In this document: piece by piece, positions 11,614 to 24,185 of the stretch
Layout: every line of letters starts with the position of its first letter
Position numbering within the stretch: the stretch's first letter is position 1
Assembly (NCBI GenBank): GCA_014529385.2
Contig: CM043961.1
Span: 11,142,478-11,206,477 of the forward strand
Direction: 5' to 3'
DNA: 64,000 nucleotides
Source of the DNA: Adiantum capillus-veneris
Lineage: Eukaryota; Streptophyta; Polypodiopsida; Polypodiales; Pteridaceae
Translations under genes and position numbers: made by a program
The notes under the pieces: model-generated
Databases searched by the model: none
Told to the model about the DNA's origin: nothing
Seen by the model: the letters and a program-made list of their open reading frames with translations, nothing else

Positions 11614-12307
11614 AGATTGTGGATGTCAGATTTCGCTTCGAGAGCGAGATTTTGTGATGCATTTGGGTTCGCTAGTGATTGTGAGAGGTGCCAAGAGTGG
11701 TCCAAGTTACCCATTGCATGTGGATCACGGGAGAGACGGTGTTGTCTTTGTGATCATGCAACCAGGTAGACAGCGAGAGAGCAGGCGAGTCTCTTTTGCT
11801 TGTGGGTTGCAGGATGCTTTGCATGGAGTGCAGAGCAGTGACCTTGTTGTGCAGGTTGCATCTACTGATGCACAGGTAGAGCGGGACAGCTCTAGTGAGT
11901 CACAACAGGATGAGTCATCAGAGGTGATGACAGAGATGACTCACATGGATGCTGAGATGTAGGCTATTGTGGAGTCATTTCTTGATATGCTTATGCCAGA
12001 GCTTGATGCAGATTCAGGACAGATGGATACTCTTGGTACACATGTGATATGTGGTGGGCACGAGGAGTCACTCCACAGCTCGGAGTCAGAGTGCCATGGT
12101 CTCTATGATAGGGGACAGGATTGCCATGAGTTGAAATCTGAGTTGGAGGTGGCAGAGGTTTCCAGGGTTGCATCAACGTTCGGTGTCCTCATGTACAAGA
12201 TGCTGATCTCGAGGCCCGATATAGCAGCTGCAGTGGGAGAATTTACAGCAAGGTTGATTAGTTGTTCGATGACTGATCTCATCATAGCGCATAGGGGAGG
12301 TTTGTAG
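11614..12307 (+). pseudogene. Remnant of copia RT/RNase H after internal deletion
   Basis: Three short frames follow the protease. The last one (11969-12307) contains VASTFGVLMYKMLISRPDIAAAVGEF, matching the RT-RNase H junction motif of copia polyproteins ('GSLMYA...TRPDIA'). Integrase and the RT catalytic YVDD are absent, so about 3 kb of pol has been deleted, leaving gag-protease joined to the end of RT. Confidence 0.65.
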
Positions 12308-12514
12308 GTATTGGACCGATACTTGCAGGAGTGCATGAGCTCTTGTAGACTCTTTGCACAACTTGGAGCTAGCTCTGTGTGGCTTCCGCAGCGAGATGTT
12401 TGTTTATCAGTAGAGCCGGATGCACTAGCTCATCGAGAGTCAGTGGGCATAGGTTGAGAGAATCTCTCACCTTCTATTAGTTGTACACTAGTGCTTAAAG
12501 GCACATTGGCCTTT

Positions 12515-12525
12515 AAGTGGGAGGT
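12515..12525 (+). other. Polypurine tract
   Basis: AAGTGGGAGGT directly before the right LTR, in the position and with the composition of a copia plus-strand primer. Confidence 0.75.
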
Positions 12526-12716
12526 TGTTGGGGTTAAGGCCTATGTGCCTTGACCGGTCGCCCAGGTCATGGGCGCCCGCCCATTGTTACCCTATACTTA
12601 TAGTGAGTATATTGTATAGGGGGTGCTGCCACTTCACAATCTGCCCACCCACATCATGTGTGTGTCTCCTTCTCTCTCTCGCACTCTCCGTCTGTGGTGC
12701 TCCCCGATCCCCTTCG
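12526..12716 (+). repeat. Right LTR (191 bp) of the copia derivative
   Basis: Near-identical to 9073-9267, shorter by 4 bp in the CT run, followed directly by the AAAAC duplication. Confidence 0.85.
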
Positions 12717-12721
12717 AAAAC

Positions 12722-13173
12722 AAGTGAAAGGGTCATAATGGCTTTCTAAAACAATAAGAAATTGATAAAATGAGTTTAGCTAGAGTTATATAAGGTAAAG
12801 CATTGTTCAGGTGTATCTCTTTTATTAAAGGACTGAGTTTCCTCCTACAAAGAAGCAAACAAGGAATAATAGTCAAATTTTTGAATTTGCAAGAACTTTT
12901 AACTAAGTTCTCACATATTTCACAATTTTTTCTTCCCTTTACCATGGTTTTGCTCATTTAATGTGTGTGTGTGTGTAAAATAAATAAATATATGTATGTG
13001 TATATATGTATATGTATAGAATTTACTAGAATTATGCAAGGTGAAGCTTCACTTTAGCATTCTAAAGCAGAGAATGCAAGTGAAGTCAAGCCCTACAAGG
13101 ATGCAGAATGAAAGGTGAAATAGAAAGATTCATATAATATTTTAAAATGGAAACATTTAAGGTAAGTCTCCAT
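12722..13173. other. Anonymous AT-rich spacer
   Basis: No gene. A short (TG)7 tract at 12962-12976 and TATG/TATA repeats to 13016 are the only structure. Confidence 0.4.
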
Positions 13174-13576
13174 CCATTAGAAAATTTCGGAGGTCATTTG
13201 GAGGGCCTTGAAAGAAATTGTATTTCTCTCTCTAGAAACTTTTTTTAAAATACACTTGCACCTTGTGAGTACGTCCAAAAGGACAACCAGACACTTTAAA
13301 AAGTAGATTTATATTCTCAATCGTCCTTGAAAACGGTCACTTTTTTATTTAATGTGAGCGTCTTTTTCAGGAGGCAGGTGCGGCGCATTCAAGGCAGCTT
13401 ACGTCATCACTGAAAGTTGAAAAGTCACTAACTGTCAAATAGTGATAGATTTTGAGTCTTTTGACACCACCAATGCGTCCGGAACGCCAAAATACCCTAA
13501 AAACGAATGTCTACTTGTCTCATTCCGACATCCGGAGAGGCAAAAAATGTCAAAAAACCCCCAAAAATTGGCTTTT

Positions 13577-13638
13577 TACTTAAGGCGCGCGAGGAGGCAT
13601 TCTAAAATGCTAGAATGTCCCTCTGCGCGCCGTTAGTA
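13577..13638. repeat. Palindrome 1 of four (62 bp, TACT...AGTA)
   Basis: An imperfect hairpin: the left arm with TTAAGGCGCGCGAGG pairs with the right arm CTCTGCGCGCCGTTAGTA. It sits at the inner end of the left arm of the inverted-repeat element. Confidence 0.85.
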
Positions 13639-13720
13639 CAAAGCTCTTTTTAGTGATTTTTGGACAATTATCTTTCAAGAAAGCCTACCCATGTTTCTCT
13701 ATTGCACTTTTGCACCATGC

Positions 13721-13724
<4 letters not shown>

Positions 13725-13757
<33 letters not shown>
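13725..13757 (+). repeat. (CT)n tract inside the inverted-repeat element
   Basis: CT dinucleotides of about 33 bp, followed at 13787-13806 by a short GA tract; together they could form another weak hairpin. Confidence 0.8.
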
Positions 13758-13760
<3 letters not shown>

Positions 13761-13824
13761 TCCTTTCTATAGCTTAGCATATTTAAAGAGAGAGAGAGAG
13801 AGAGAGTGAGTGAGAGACTCCCAT

Positions 13825-13885
13825 TACTAACGGCGCGTGTGGAGCATGTTTTGACCTCAAAAAACACCTCCTCGTGCCGTTAGTA
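13825..13885. repeat. Palindrome 2 of four (61 bp)
   Basis: Starts TACTAACGGCGCGTGTGG and ends CGTGCCGTTAGTA, with a GTTTTGACCTCAAAAAAC loop region that is itself partly self-complementary. Confidence 0.85.
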
Positions 13886-13985
13886 TAAGGTAACAGAAAG
13901 ACTCTCTCTCTCTCTCTCTTTCCCCCGCCTTACTTCCTCTCTCTATAACACTCACATATACACACATAAACTGGTGGATGCACAG

Positions 13986-14044
13986 TACTAAAGGCACGCA
14001 TAGAGACATGCACACCGGTTGTGCCTCTCTACGCGCGCCTATAG

Positions 14045-14046
<2 letters not shown>
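13986..14046. repeat. Palindrome 3 of four (61 bp)
   Basis: Starts TACTAAAGGCACGCATAG and ends CTACGCGCGCCTATAGTA, with GCACACCGGTTGTGC at its centre. The most diverged of the four. Confidence 0.8.
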
Positions 14047-14096
<50 letters not shown>

Positions 14097-14238
14097 GCTC
14101 TTTCTGTTGTGTGTGTGTGTGTGTGTATGTTATATTTGTGTGTCTGTGTGTTTGTGAGTGTGTGTGTCTCTGTGTGTGTCTGTCTGTGTGTGTGTATGTT
14201 ATATTTGTGTCTCTGTGTGTTTGTGTGTATGTTATATT

Positions 14239-14280
<42 letters not shown>
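14043..14280 (+). repeat. (AG)n then interrupted (TG)n microsatellite
   Basis: An AG tract at 14047-14092 is followed after about 17 bp by TG-rich sequence to 14280. The TG-rich part has an internal higher-order repeat of about 70-80 bp containing TATGTTATATTTGTGT, seen three times. Confidence 0.9.
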
Positions 14281-14282
<2 letters not shown>

Positions 14283-14460
14283 ATCAAAATGCACTTTGTA
14301 GAATTGTAACAATGGATGCTCACTCTTATAGACCCGAAATTATGATCTCTAAGGCTAAGATGATGAAGGAAAAACCTATGTGATAGATGGAGGCCTTTTT
14401 AGAGAGTTTTTGACATTTTCCTGTCAAAAAGCTCTCTAAAAGAGGAAAAAATGGGCTTTT

Positions 14461-14522
14461 TACTAACGACGCGCGATGAGGCATTCCAAAATTTTGGAAT
14501 GCCCCCTCGCGCGCCGTTAGTA
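14461..14522. repeat. Palindrome 4 of four (62 bp, nearly perfect)
   Basis: Starts TACTAACGACGCGCGATG, has CATTCCAAAATTTTGGAATG at the centre and ends CGCGCGCCGTTAGTA, with only about three mismatches over 31-bp arms. It is the right-arm partner of palindrome 1. Confidence 0.9.
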
Positions 14523-14932
14523 AAATGTTCTTTTAGGGGTTTTTGACATTCTTTGCCTCTTTGGATGTTGGAGCTAGGCAATTGGACATTCATTTCTAAG
14601 ATATTTGGGTGTTCCGGACGCATTGACAGTATCAAAAGTTTCAAAATCTTCCACCACTTGATATTTTTGTAACTTTTTGAATTCTAGTGATGACGTAAGC
14701 CGTATCAAATGCACCGCATCTACCTTCTGAAAAAGGTGCTCGCATTAAATGAAAGAGAGTGATCGTCTTCAAGGACCACCAGATTATTAAATGAGGAGAG
14801 GGACACCTTTTATATTTTTGTTAATATCAATCTATTTTTCTACGTAATGTAGGCTCTTCTCTCATTGGAGGAGCTTATTTTCCTCTCTCTTCCAAAAGGC
14901 CCTCCAAAAGACCTCCGAAATCTCCTAATGGT

Positions 14933-16150
14933 GGCATTGAAACAATGAAAGTATGCCTAACCCAACTCAACACTAAGGCTTATTTTAGAAAGCCAAACAT
15001 ATTGAATCATCCCAGTAGGTATGTATGCATGTCTCACTGAGGAGAATCAACCAAGATGCTACCAAGAAAGCAAAAGAAAAAAAGGAGGGTGAAGGCGTAG
15101 CAAGTTAAGGAAGAGAGAGAGGAAGAGAGAGAGGGAGAGAGATGAAGATGACGTGCGTCATTATGAGTGAGAAAATTCCCAAAATACTCCTCAAGTTTCA
15201 AAAATTCCCAGAATGCGCTTTATCTATTTTGTTGGATTGTTCTGAGATTTTCATGTTGTCATGTGTTAACGCAATGGAGAAAGCGACAGAGGGGGATTTT
15301 TTTTGCTGCCTGCATGAGCACGATGAGGAGAGACAGACGCGGTCTCCATGTTTCTTGGTGATGTGCAAAGCGGACACCTCTTTCTCCCTTCCTCTGTGTC
15401 GCAGTGGTCTGCACGGGAGCCAGCGAGTGTAGCACGAGGGAAGGCTTTGAAAGTGAGTGGTTTGATCCGAGTTGTTGCAGCACGGCACTAAGGGGGAGAA
15501 ATTCTCATAACAAGACCATCGTGCGCTTTCTTCTGAGTGAGGAGCTTGGCTGGAGTGTGCAATCAGCAACGCAAGGGGGCAAGACAGTGAGGATGACCCA
15601 TGAACAAATAGGAAGCCAAGGCGATGATTATGTAGAGCACGCCATGGGCACATTGGTGCCCGGGTTGAGCAGGGCGGCGACTTCAGCTGTGCTGGGAACG
15701 CTGAGCTGGGTTTCCAAGGTAGAGCTCGACAGCACGAGGAAAGGATTGCAAGTAGGAGGTAACGAAGGCAACGACCATACAAGAGGTCTGATGGGGCGAG
15801 GCATGAACAGGCAATGGAGCCTATGGTTGAGGATTACTTTTCTTTTTGCCAAGAGGGGCCAGGAAACGGGATCTGGTGAGATTCGGCTTAATGAAAAGAG
15901 ACCGAGCATTAAGTCAAGTGGATCTACTTTTTAAAATATTGTGTGTGTATTGTGTACTTACCTGTACAATTATCAAGTGCTTATTGTAACAAGGTGGCTT
16001 TGTCCTTGCATATAATATACAATCAATTAAAAGTATAGATTGTAAGTATGCAAAGCATGCGTGCGTATGCGTACACACACACACACAAAGGAAAAATTTA
16101 GGTTACAACTCTTGCAAACCTATTTTTGAGGAGATGGATATAGATTGATC
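14933..16150. other. Anonymous region with a GC-richer block and overlapping open frames
   Basis: Between about 15230 and 15935 the composition rises to about half GC and open frames occur on both strands (194 codons minus at 15198-15782; 176 codons plus at 15404-15934). Neither shows a domain, signal peptide or repeat I recognise, and they overlap, so at most one could be real. The block may be a captured host fragment or a retroelement piece. 15936-16150 has short CA tracts only. Confidence 0.3.
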
Positions 16151-16287
16151 TAGGTGGAGAGAGCTTTTTTTGCACCACGAACACCCACTGCCACTAGTTG
16201 TTGCCCATTGTCGCCTCCACCACTGGTGATAGGTGGCCTTTCCTTTGAGTTTCCACAACCTCTACATTGTGCCACTAACCTCCAACC

Positions 16288-16290
16288 CTC

Positions 16291-16354
<64 letters not shown>

Positions 16355-16542
16355 GTAGAGTCCTCTATGTCTCCCTTTATATCCCTTTCTTTTATATCTT
16401 CTCTCCCTCTATCTCTCCCTCTCTCTCTCCTCTCTCTCTCTCTCTAATCCCCCTCTCTCGCTCTCTATCAATCTCTTTTCTATTTCTCTCTCTCATTATC
16501 TCTCCTTCTCTCTCTTCCATTCCTCTCCTTCCCCCCTCTCTC

Positions 16543-16586
<44 letters not shown>
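16288..16586 (+). repeat. (CT)n-rich block followed by (TG)n
   Basis: A CT tract at 16289-16353, interrupted CT-rich sequence to about 16540, then TG dinucleotides at 16549-16586. The last lies directly at the start of the next dispersed repeat. Confidence 0.9.
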
Positions 16587-19004
16587 GCTGTTTTAAATTA
16601 ATACATATACACAAAAGAACATAATAGCTCAAAATAGAGATGGCTTAGACAAGTGACAAGAGTAGCACGAAAACAACTCAGTCTTTGAATTATTTTTGCA
16701 CATAGATATAAGAATGAGATCTCATTCTAATGGTTTTGTATATGGGGTAGTCAATATTGATTGTCTTATAATGTGACAAGAGTAAGGATGGAAAGCAACC
16801 AAGCCAAAAAAATTCCAAGAAATGATAGAGTCATCACCTACATCCATTCAAACAAAACAACATATATGCTAGCCTTGAATGCGTTTTATAAGTGTCAATG
16901 GACTTCATCAATTGTTATCCATGTCCATCTTACAACCTTTTTAACCTAAAAAACAACTCTCCAAAGTAGTTCTTGCTTTTTTTCAACTATAATGTGTGTG
17001 TTATTTTTGTTCCTTTTCATATTCATTTTAAAGTTGTAATCAAAAAGGTCATCATTCCTTTGAGATCCAAGTGAGATATTGTAAGTTATAGATATGGTTA
17101 ATAAATACCCATTTTTTAAGCCCTTAAATAGTTTATTTACGTAGTTTAAAATGTTCATCAAAAGACCATTACCCCTTCTTATCCAAGTGTATTACACCCA
17201 ACTTTTATCCCAATTTTAACGTAACCTTCTACAAATCACTCCAATAGGTATACCGCTCAAAAAATTTCTTTGATTCTTTTTTAAGGTTTTTAAAGTTGCC
17301 ATGATTTCAAAATGTTTTTGCATAGTCCACGCTTGTGATCCATTTAGAAAAAATCACTACTTCAGCCACACACGCTACTTTAAAACAACTAGCCACAGAA
17401 GTTGAGATAAAAAGAATGGCTTTTATGCCAAAGAATCCAATGCTTCAACTAAAGCTATCAAACTATGCTATTACCACTTTTAAGTGCTCCTAGGACAAGA
17501 TTTAAATGGAAGAAATCCAAACCAAAGATAGAGCCAAATTTTTCTCAATCACTCTTGAAAAAATTTGACTAAATAACTGAGTGAGAGTATTTCAAAAAGT
17601 GCATAGCCAATCAATCAACATAGAAAAAGGTTAACAGAAAGTCAAGACAGTAGGCAAACACCGCGTGTTTTTTCTTTAATCCAAAAACAACAACATTCTA
17701 GAGTATGTGCAACCCACATATAGAGTATTCCAACGAAAATATCGACAGTTTACAAGGCGAGTTGCGTGTGTGTGTCTCTTTTTTTTAAAAAGAAAACCAA
17801 TGTAGAGCCTGTGTTAAACACCGTAAAACACATCAAGCACCAACATTACCCAGCCAGGTGTAGCACCAACAGTATGGTACGTATCAAGCAGATCGTGTGG
17901 AGGTTTTAAACCTAATATGTAAAAATTAAAGGTTCTGAAAACAAAAACCCCACCATGTAGTACAGACAGCAAAGCCCATTTCGCTCTATTAACCACAATA
18001 CCATTTAAATCAATTAACTGATTGAGAATACTCAAGTGGGCAAGGTGCCAACCCCTCATTTTTTATAACCAAAAACTATGTGATAGACCATCATTTCATG
18101 CCAGATAGCAAGACAAGAAACATCCAAAGGTCAAGATAGTAAGCGCCATCTTTGTGTAGATAAGGCCTTCTTTAAATACATACTAATGCAAATATTCCAA
18201 CAGAAAAACCATTAAAGCACATGCATTGTGCAGTAGTATGTAACACAAAACCCAAGTAATAGCTACAAACCAGAAGCAGATAAGCACAAACCTGAGATGG
18301 TTGTTTCACTAATTCCATAATTCTCAGCAAGCGGCAATGCACGATCTCCTCTCTATCACATACACACAACAAAGACTAAGTGAGGGGCCGAAGCAACCCT
18401 CACCTCATTTTATAGCAGAGGCACATGGTTGAGGCCTCTTGTGTTGAACAAGGCGACGAGTCCCCCCATGATCTGATCATTCACCACGTGCGTGTTTCCA
18501 GGTAAAACCATACCCGATGCAGCCACCATGGGTAACACAATAGAAGCTATATGATGAGAGAGGGAAGGAAAGGGTAGGAGTATGCACGGTAGATCAAGTT
18601 TTCATGCATATGATAAATAGGGGTTATGCGACAGGGGAAGAGAGAGAAGGGGGGCAGCAAGGTCGTAAAAGCCCCTTGTAAGAATAAGTTGGAGTCAAAA
18701 CATATTTAAGTGCCACATTCAGAGAGTTAGAATTACCACGCTCCCAACAAGGGTGTCCTCCAATGAGGGCCATAGGAGATAAGTAGTATATGAAAAGCCA
18801 CCAGGTGTGGAGCCCCCCGCAAGAGAGAGATACACTAGTCACCCCAAGGGGAAATCCCCTTTTATTTTAAGTGGTCAGGATGGTTTAGGATTTAAAAAAT
18901 TGATCAAGGTTCAAGGTATCCACCACTGTTAATAGAAACATGCTTCAAAGCAAAACTGTTGTCAATATGAGCGTGCTCACATTAGTAGCTATAACATGAA
19001 CTTC

Positions 19005-20503
<1,499 letters not shown>

Positions 20504-20539
20504 TTTTCTTTAAATGTTTCAATAATTGGAGAGAACCCA

Positions 20540-20630
20540 GTAAAGGGAAACCCTAAGCTGTCAAAGACAGTTTTTTTTAGGGAGAGAGTGTGAGGGTCTG
20601 GGTTTAATCAAGTATGGCCAATAGAAGTAC

Positions 20631-20680
<50 letters not shown>
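20540..20680 (+). repeat. Direct repeat with (TG)24, right of the protease region
   Basis: Second copy of the 19005 string. AGTTTTTTTTAGGGAGAGAG just before TGTGAGGGTCT looks like a polypurine tract followed by an LTR start. Confidence 0.6.
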
Positions 20681-20682
<2 letters not shown>

Positions 20683-20690
20683 GCTTTAAC

Positions 20691-22200
20691 TTATATAATA
20701 AGACATAAATGAACTTCTACATTCAAAAGACAGTTGGCTCTAGAGAAAAGGTAAAAATTAGTACAAAAACAACTCAGTGTTAGAATTATCTTTGTACATG
20801 GCATATGAGAATGAAGCCACATTCCAGTATACAATGATAATGATCCAATAAAGAATTACTTCCCAAGTGGGAGGAGCAAGTGTACTATCTGACAGACAAT
20901 AGCTTTAAGCCAAAAAAATTCTAAGAAAGGACAAATTCCTCACCTGCATTCATCCAAACAAGACAACAGATTTGTTAGTCTTGGATGTGTATTAGAGGTG
21001 TCAATGGACTATATCAGTTATTATCCATGTCCACGTTACAACTCTTTTTACCTTAAAACCATTGTCCAAAGTGTTCTGCCTTTTAGTTCTTTAGTTTTTA
21101 ATGAAAAAGTTTATTATCTCATTTAAAGGTAGTAATTATAAGTATGATTTCTATATAGCCCATTGTTTTATAAGACCTTAAATAGATATTTAACATATAT
21201 ATCATTTTGATCAAAAGTCCATCACCTCTTTTGATCCAAGTGTCCTATTTTCACCTATAGGTTAGTTTGTCTCTCATAATATTCATCCTTCGGGGCCAAC
21301 CTTACCATTAAAGGAAAAAAACCAAATTTATAAGCTACGCTTTATCAAAATATACCAGTCTCACGGCAATACACAGTAACGAAAGATCTCCTTTATTTTA
21401 TTGTTCAACCACGACATAACCTAGCCCCAGGATTATGATTATGCAAGGATACCTAGAAGCCTCAACCATAAGGCAATACCCAAGTTTATGAATTTTTTTT
21501 GGGGTCATAGCCGACAATAATGAAAAGACCAACTTCCTATTAAAAAAAAACCAGAAAAACATAAGTACTCAGTGTGACCGGTTTGTGGATTACAAGGCCC
21601 TTGATCCCTCAATGAACATCACCAAAAAAGTAAATATTGTAAGCTATATTTTTTACCAACCATCCTACAAACATTCGGTTCATGCACAGTATGCAGTTGC
21701 GGTACAATATTATCATAAAACCCCTTTTAAAGCCAGTCGGTAACTGCTCGGATTAGAAAATAAATACCCTATCCTAGTTCATGCACAGTATGCAGTTGTG
21801 GAATAGTATTCAAGAAAAAACCTTCCTACAGTGAATCAGTTCATGCATAGTATGTATTCCCAGCATAATATCTCAAAAACACCAGCAAAAAGCCAATCGA
21901 TAATTGTACCAATAGCCAAAAATACCCAAACTTATCATAGGAATAGGACCAACCTGAGTTGGTAGTTCAACCACCTCCATAGCGGCACGATATCAAAGCT
22001 CTCACACTTCACTTTGAAGTACAGTGTATAGTAATACAGTCAAGCCAGACAGAGAGAGCGAGGGCGTGAAATGTTAGGGTAGTGCAACATTTTATGCATA
22101 ATAGGCATAGGGGTAGGTACCCATGTGAGGATAGATGGGAGAGGTATTCCCCCAAAGTAAACCATACTAATTTCTTTAAGGAAATTAGACTAAGGTACAT
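20691..22200 (+). repeat. Diverged relative of the 16.6-18.4 kb non-coding repeat
   Basis: Shares AACAACTCAGT, TTCTAAGAAA, CTCACCTGCATTCATCCAAAC, GTGTCAATGGACT and TTATCCATGTCCA(C/T) with 16660-16930 and 51430-51690, in the same order. No coding content. It may be an LTR-like segment of the same family. Internally, 'GTTCATGCACAGTATGCAGT' occurs at about 21680, 21778 and 21838, an additional short tandem motif. Confidence 0.55.
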
Positions 22201-22263
22201 AGTAACCTTTGTGAGAGGAAAAAGGGGGAAAAATTTTATATTTTAAGCTACTGCATAAGTATG

Positions 22264-22352
<89 letters not shown>
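22264..22352 (+). repeat. (TG)n microsatellite next to PLE fragment
   Basis: TG dinucleotides with a GCGCGCGCG interruption near the right end. The corresponding PLE 3' end at 48.2 kb also abuts a long (TG)n tract. Confidence 0.95.
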
Positions 22353-22362
<10 letters not shown>

Positions 22363-22364
22363 GT

Positions 22365-22555
22365 TTACCCACCCTATCCCAAGCGCCATACACAATGGGT
22401 TGATAGTAGGCCCATTGTGTATGGGCCTACTGCTTAATTAAAGAAATGAGATTTTCAATTAATACGTAAGCCTTAGTGATAGCATTAATTAGGTCGATTC
22501 TCTTGAAGCCATTGAGGCAGAATTTTTGAATGAGATGATTGATGTCTTCCAATGC

Positions 22556-22565
<10 letters not shown>
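22365..22565 (-). pseudogene. 3' end of a Penelope-like element, truncated copy
   Basis: About 200 bp nearly identical to 48215-48405, the 3' end of the larger PLE remnant. On the minus strand it reads ALEDINHLIQKFCLNGFKRI, then LINAITKA, against LEDINHLIKKFCLNGFKRND in the other copy. An inverted repeat follows: GTAGGCCCATACACAATGGG with its complement CCCATTGTGTATGG. The left side abuts a (TG)n tract and the right side another (TG)n (22557-22586). Nothing of the RT is left. Confidence 0.6.
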
Positions 22566-22586
<21 letters not shown>

Positions 22587-22589
<3 letters not shown>

Positions 22590-22779
22590 TTTGATCACAA
22601 TTATCCTATCAATACACAGATGAAAAAGTCATAGACCAATATACTGAACAATAAGAGGACACAACTTGTATATTCATCATTGCAAATTACAAGCAGTGCA
22701 TAGTATAGGCCCCAAAGTCCTTCAAGTTATGAGATACATTGCCTCATTTACCATTGTACCAAAGAACATGTTGTTCAAG
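22587..22779. other. Short anonymous spacer
   Basis: AT-rich, no gene or repeat recognised. Confidence 0.3.
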
Positions 22780-23030
22780 AGATGTTTTTTTTTAAAAATA
22801 CACTCCCACTCTTACAGACATACACATGCAGCACCAAAAAGGTAATGAGAGCCCTGTTACCTGCATCCATACATAGAACAAACAGATGTGTTAGTTCTAA
22901 TGTGTTTTACAGGTGTCAATGAGCTCATCCACGTGTCATAGATGTCCACCAAAATGGTGACACAAGTATGACCATGAGGTGAGCGAGTAAAAGGAAATGT
23001 ATATACATCTGTGTGGAAAAAACTAGAGGA

Positions 23031-23119
<89 letters not shown>

Positions 23120-24185
23120 TATATATATATATATATAAAAAAAACATCTGTGTCACCATACTTATGGCATGCTGAATAGTGATAAGATGTAACTTAAGGT
23201 ATGCTGTGAAAACTTTTTGTAAGCCCTTTAATGAGGCTTTTCCAACTCTCAAATAACCAAAACATACTTACCTTGTCAGTATCAAGAGAACCCATGTATG
23301 GGTCCTTATCCATTTTTGTGAAAAACTTGTTTTTACATGAACCAAATCTCAAAAGACCACTTTATTTTGATAGCAAATAACTAATATTTTGACCAAAGTC
23401 CATTTGTAGAGGGATTTAACTAAGCCAAGAGGATGTTTTTATTAGCTATTTTATGTACAAATGAGTGAGTAGAAAGTCAAACCTTCTTGCCATGTTATGG
23501 CCAGCAAGCAAAGCATCCAAACAAGCAGCAACTAGAGTCTAAATACCATATTGCCATGCTACATTGTAATCACACGGTGTAAAAATTCAAGCTAAGACTC
23601 ACACAAAGAGCCTCACAAAGACAGACATGCTTCAAAGATAGAAGGAAGCAGGACTATAGGTTTCTGAACAGCAAAACAAAGCATCTATCATTAGGTAATA
23701 CCAAGGAAACCATCCAAACCAGCAACAGCTAGAGTCTAAATACCATATTGCCATGCTACTTGGTAATCACAGCATTATACACAGTGTAAAAATTCAAGCT
23801 AAGACTTGCACATAGAGCCTCACAAAGACAGCCAAACATTGTAATGCTATGTCCCAAATATGCAGAGCATCCATTAATACCATGTTTTTTTAAACAAAAC
23901 CAGGCACGCTTTAGAAACAGAGAACCAAAGGTAAAGGTTTATAAGAACCTATGAAGTAGGCGGTGGAGCAGAAGGTGTAGAAATAACAATCGACATCTGT
24001 GCAAAAGCTTAGAACTAAGTGAGTGTAAGCGCTCACCTTTATAATGTCGTTTGTGCAGCTATCCATTTGGCCTCGAGTGTAACCATCCATGGAGAATCTT
24101 GCCTCATAGTGGCGCCAGGGTGTTTACCCATTTTTGAGTATGCCTGCATCTGCAGCAACAACGTGGATGGATCCAGCCATAAAGC
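22780..24185 (+). repeat. Dispersed repeat P, left copy
   Basis: From about 22998 to 24185 this is about 95% or more identical to 46908-47970, same orientation. Its first part (CCTGCATCCATACATAGAAC, GTGTCAATGAGCTC) is also distantly related to 16830-16930. An (AG)39 tract lies at 23038-23115. Within it, a phrase beginning AGAGTCTAAATACCATATTG occurs twice (about 23537 and 23731). The right edge is the abrupt junction to gypsy coding sequence at 24186. Confidence 0.75.

Larger units (their letters stand above)
9073..12716 (+). mobile_element. Non-autonomous Ty1/copia-derived LTR element (3.64 kb)
   Basis: Direct terminal repeats at 9073-9267 and 12526-12716 bracket an internal region with gag, zinc knuckle and protease traces but almost no integrase or RT. 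The 5-bp sequence AAAAC precedes the left LTR (9068-9072) and follows the right LTR (12717-12721), a clean target-site duplication. Internal GC content is visibly higher than in the AT-rich flanks. The structure resembles internally deleted copia derivatives that need another element's enzymes. Confidence 0.85.
13174..14932. mobile_element. Inverted-repeat (foldback or TIR) element of about 1.76 kb
   Basis: The left arm (about 13174-13640) and the reverse complement of the right arm (about 14395-14932) share, in order, CCATTAG(A/G)A(A/G)ATTTCGGAGGTC, TTTGGAGGGCCTT, TTAATG(T/C)GAGC, TTTTTCAG(A/G)AGG, GCTTACGTCATCACT, AATGCGTCCGGAAC and the palindrome described separately. Arms of nearly 500 bp flanking a non-coding core of about 750 bp suggest a foldback or Mutator-like non-autonomous DNA transposon. 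No transposase frame is present. I could not resolve a target-site duplication, so the outer limits are approximate. Confidence 0.7.

Noticed and set aside
10802..12307. A host zinc-finger gene (CWYCGHFGHVRRC)
   Set aside because: The knuckle sits between gag helices and a protease motif inside an LTR-bounded element, so it is retroelement gag.
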